DNA of 64,000 bases, from contig NZ_FMTP01000003.1 of NCBI RefSeq assembly GCF_900100155.1, positions 600,557 to 664,556 on the forward strand, in the 5' to 3' direction. The notes under the pieces were generated by a model that saw only the letters and a program-made list of their open reading frames with translations, was not told where the DNA came from and made no database searches. Shown here piece by piece: positions 63,510-64,000 of the stretch. The position numbers were made by a program, and so were the translations under genes. This DNA comes from Ancylobacter rudongensis (GTDB lineage: Bacteria; Pseudomonadota; Alphaproteobacteria; Rhizobiales; Xanthobacteraceae). Position 1 is the stretch's first letter. Each line of letters opens with the position of its first letter.

Positions 63510-63532
63510 TTCGAATCCCTCGCGGCCCGCCA
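63510..63532 (+). other. tRNA 3'-end fragment, possible attachment site
   Basis: TTCGAAT (63510-63516) is followed by exactly 5 + 7 + 1 bases and CCA (CCCTC, GCGGCCC, G, CCA), the spacing of a T-loop, T-stem, acceptor strand and discriminator. The bases before TTCGAAT (CCCCG) do not pair with CCCTC, and no 5' acceptor strand is found, so this is only the 3' end of a tRNA. Such fragments are what integrating elements leave or carry as attachment sites. Confidence 0.55.
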
Positions 63533-63547
63533 TTTAACTCAGTTAAA
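63533..63547. repeat. 15-bp palindrome next to the tRNA fragment
   Basis: TTTAACT-C-AGTTAAA is a perfect dyad of 7-base arms directly following the tRNA CCA and overlapping the stop of the serine-hydrolase frame. It may be a recombinase arm site or a simple AT-rich dyad. Confidence 0.45.
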
Positions 63548-64000
63548 TTGCTGATTTAAAACAGCTTTTATCGCAGGGCCTGTTAGCTGCCCCTCATTTC
63601 GTCCCACATATTTGAATTGCTGCGCGCCCCGACCGACCATTGAGCGCCCTCTCGCTTGGGCTGCGATCTGCCGGCTCTCGGGGTGCTCGGTCATCATGCG
63701 CTGCGGCCCAACCCTTTGCCGCGAAGCGGAGGCGATCGCCTTTAAAAAGTCGATGAAGGCGCTTGTCCGGACGCCCTTAGGATTTTGGCTCAGATCAACG
63801 GTTTGCACGACCACCAGCCGTTTGGCCGGCACAACGGCGATGATCTGGCCGCCATAGCCCGACGCGTAGAAGGCGTTCTTTCCCCAAATGTCCTCGGGAA
63901 GGGTCCACCACAAATAGCCATAGCCCTGCCGAATCCGCTTCGCCGAGGAATAGGTCGTGGTCGACTCCCTGACCCATGAAGCCGGGATGACCTGCGTGTT
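63539..64000 (-). CDS. Beta-lactamase-family serine hydrolase, C-terminal part (runs off window)
   Basis: The frame is open from the window edge. Residues near the edge (VIPASWVRESTTTYSS, GYGYLWWTLPED, FYASGYGGQIIAVVP, RLVVVQTVD) match the C-terminal part of class C beta-lactamase-like esterases/peptidases, including the KTG-equivalent strand around YASGYGGQ. The catalytic SxxK part lies outside. Family members usually end soon after a helix like FIDFLKAI. Here about 55 further residues follow without homology, up to the stop beside the tRNA fragment. The normal end may have been replaced by an insertion event. Confidence 0.8.
   Translation of the reverse strand, partial: NTQVIPASWVRESTTTYSSAKRIRQGYGYLWWTLPEDIWGKNAFYASGYGGQIIAVVPAKRLVVVQTVDLSQNPKGVRTSAFIDFLKAIASASRQRVGPQRMMTEHPESRQIAAQARGRSMVGRGAQQFKYVGRNEGQLTGPAIKAVLNQQFN

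Noticed and set aside
63470..63532. A complete tRNA gene
   Set aside because: No 5' acceptor strand, D-arm or anticodon arm could be fitted; the base before the T-loop does not form a T-stem. Only the 3' end matches.
1..64000. CRISPR arrays
   Set aside because: No regularly spaced direct repeats of 24-40 bases and no cas genes were seen.

Overview
The window is GC-rich, with gene order and families typical of an alphaproteobacterium. It has an Aap-type amino-acid importer, TRAP transporters, translational 4-base ATGA/GTGA overlaps, several LysR/GntR/AraC regulators and IS5-, IS6-, IS66- and IS481-type remnants. The order Hyphomicrobiales (for example a Xanthobacteraceae-like genome) is my best guess. 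No rRNA or marker gene in the window fixes it.

Region by region. 1-3363 is a small cysteine-rich secreted protein followed by a DevBCA-like adaptor/permease/ATPase exporter. A complete IS5-family element (3363-4212) sits inside the exporter's stop codon. 4320-12048 is an OmpR/EnvZ-type two-component system facing a tripartite RND efflux operon, with tandem 10/11-bp half-sites between them. 12049-13386 is a long gene-free, partly AT-rich stretch in front of a stand-alone BamA (13387-15825). 16205-18683 pairs a Tat-exported arylsulfatase with its formylglycine-generating enzyme. 19142-24971 holds an XRE-cupin regulator, a TRAP importer, a RidA protein, a MOSC protein and a flavin/2Fe-2S reductase.

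25239-33300 is the most unusual part. One minus-strand gene train encodes a DegT aminotransferase, a 99-residue protein, a GMC oxidoreductase, a fused sucrose-phosphate-synthase-like glycosyltransferase/phosphatase, and a double-length sugar-porter protein made of two complete MFS units. Read as a pathway, it would make a non-reducing disaccharide, oxidise it to a keto-sugar, transaminate it to an amino-sugar and transport it. I know of no described system with this composition.

34138-41415 has an AraC regulator, a decayed ApbE/flavoreductase/IS6 patch, a dihydroxybenzoate-decarboxylase-like amidohydrolase, a duplicated cysteine-rich secreted protein, and a LysR/DHA2-efflux divergent pair. 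41562-49385 is a full MoxR-DUF58-VWA-VWA-TPR-BatD operon downstream of a NarX/LuxR-type two-component system. 49641-52497 is a gene graveyard (aldolase, IS66-ScpB chimera, IS481, IS5). 52134-56061 is bounded by a ~140-bp inverted repeat. 56149-63239 is a GntR-controlled operon of amino-acid ABC importer plus two PLP enzymes. A lone tRNA 3' end (63510-63532) lies next to a serine hydrolase that runs off the window.
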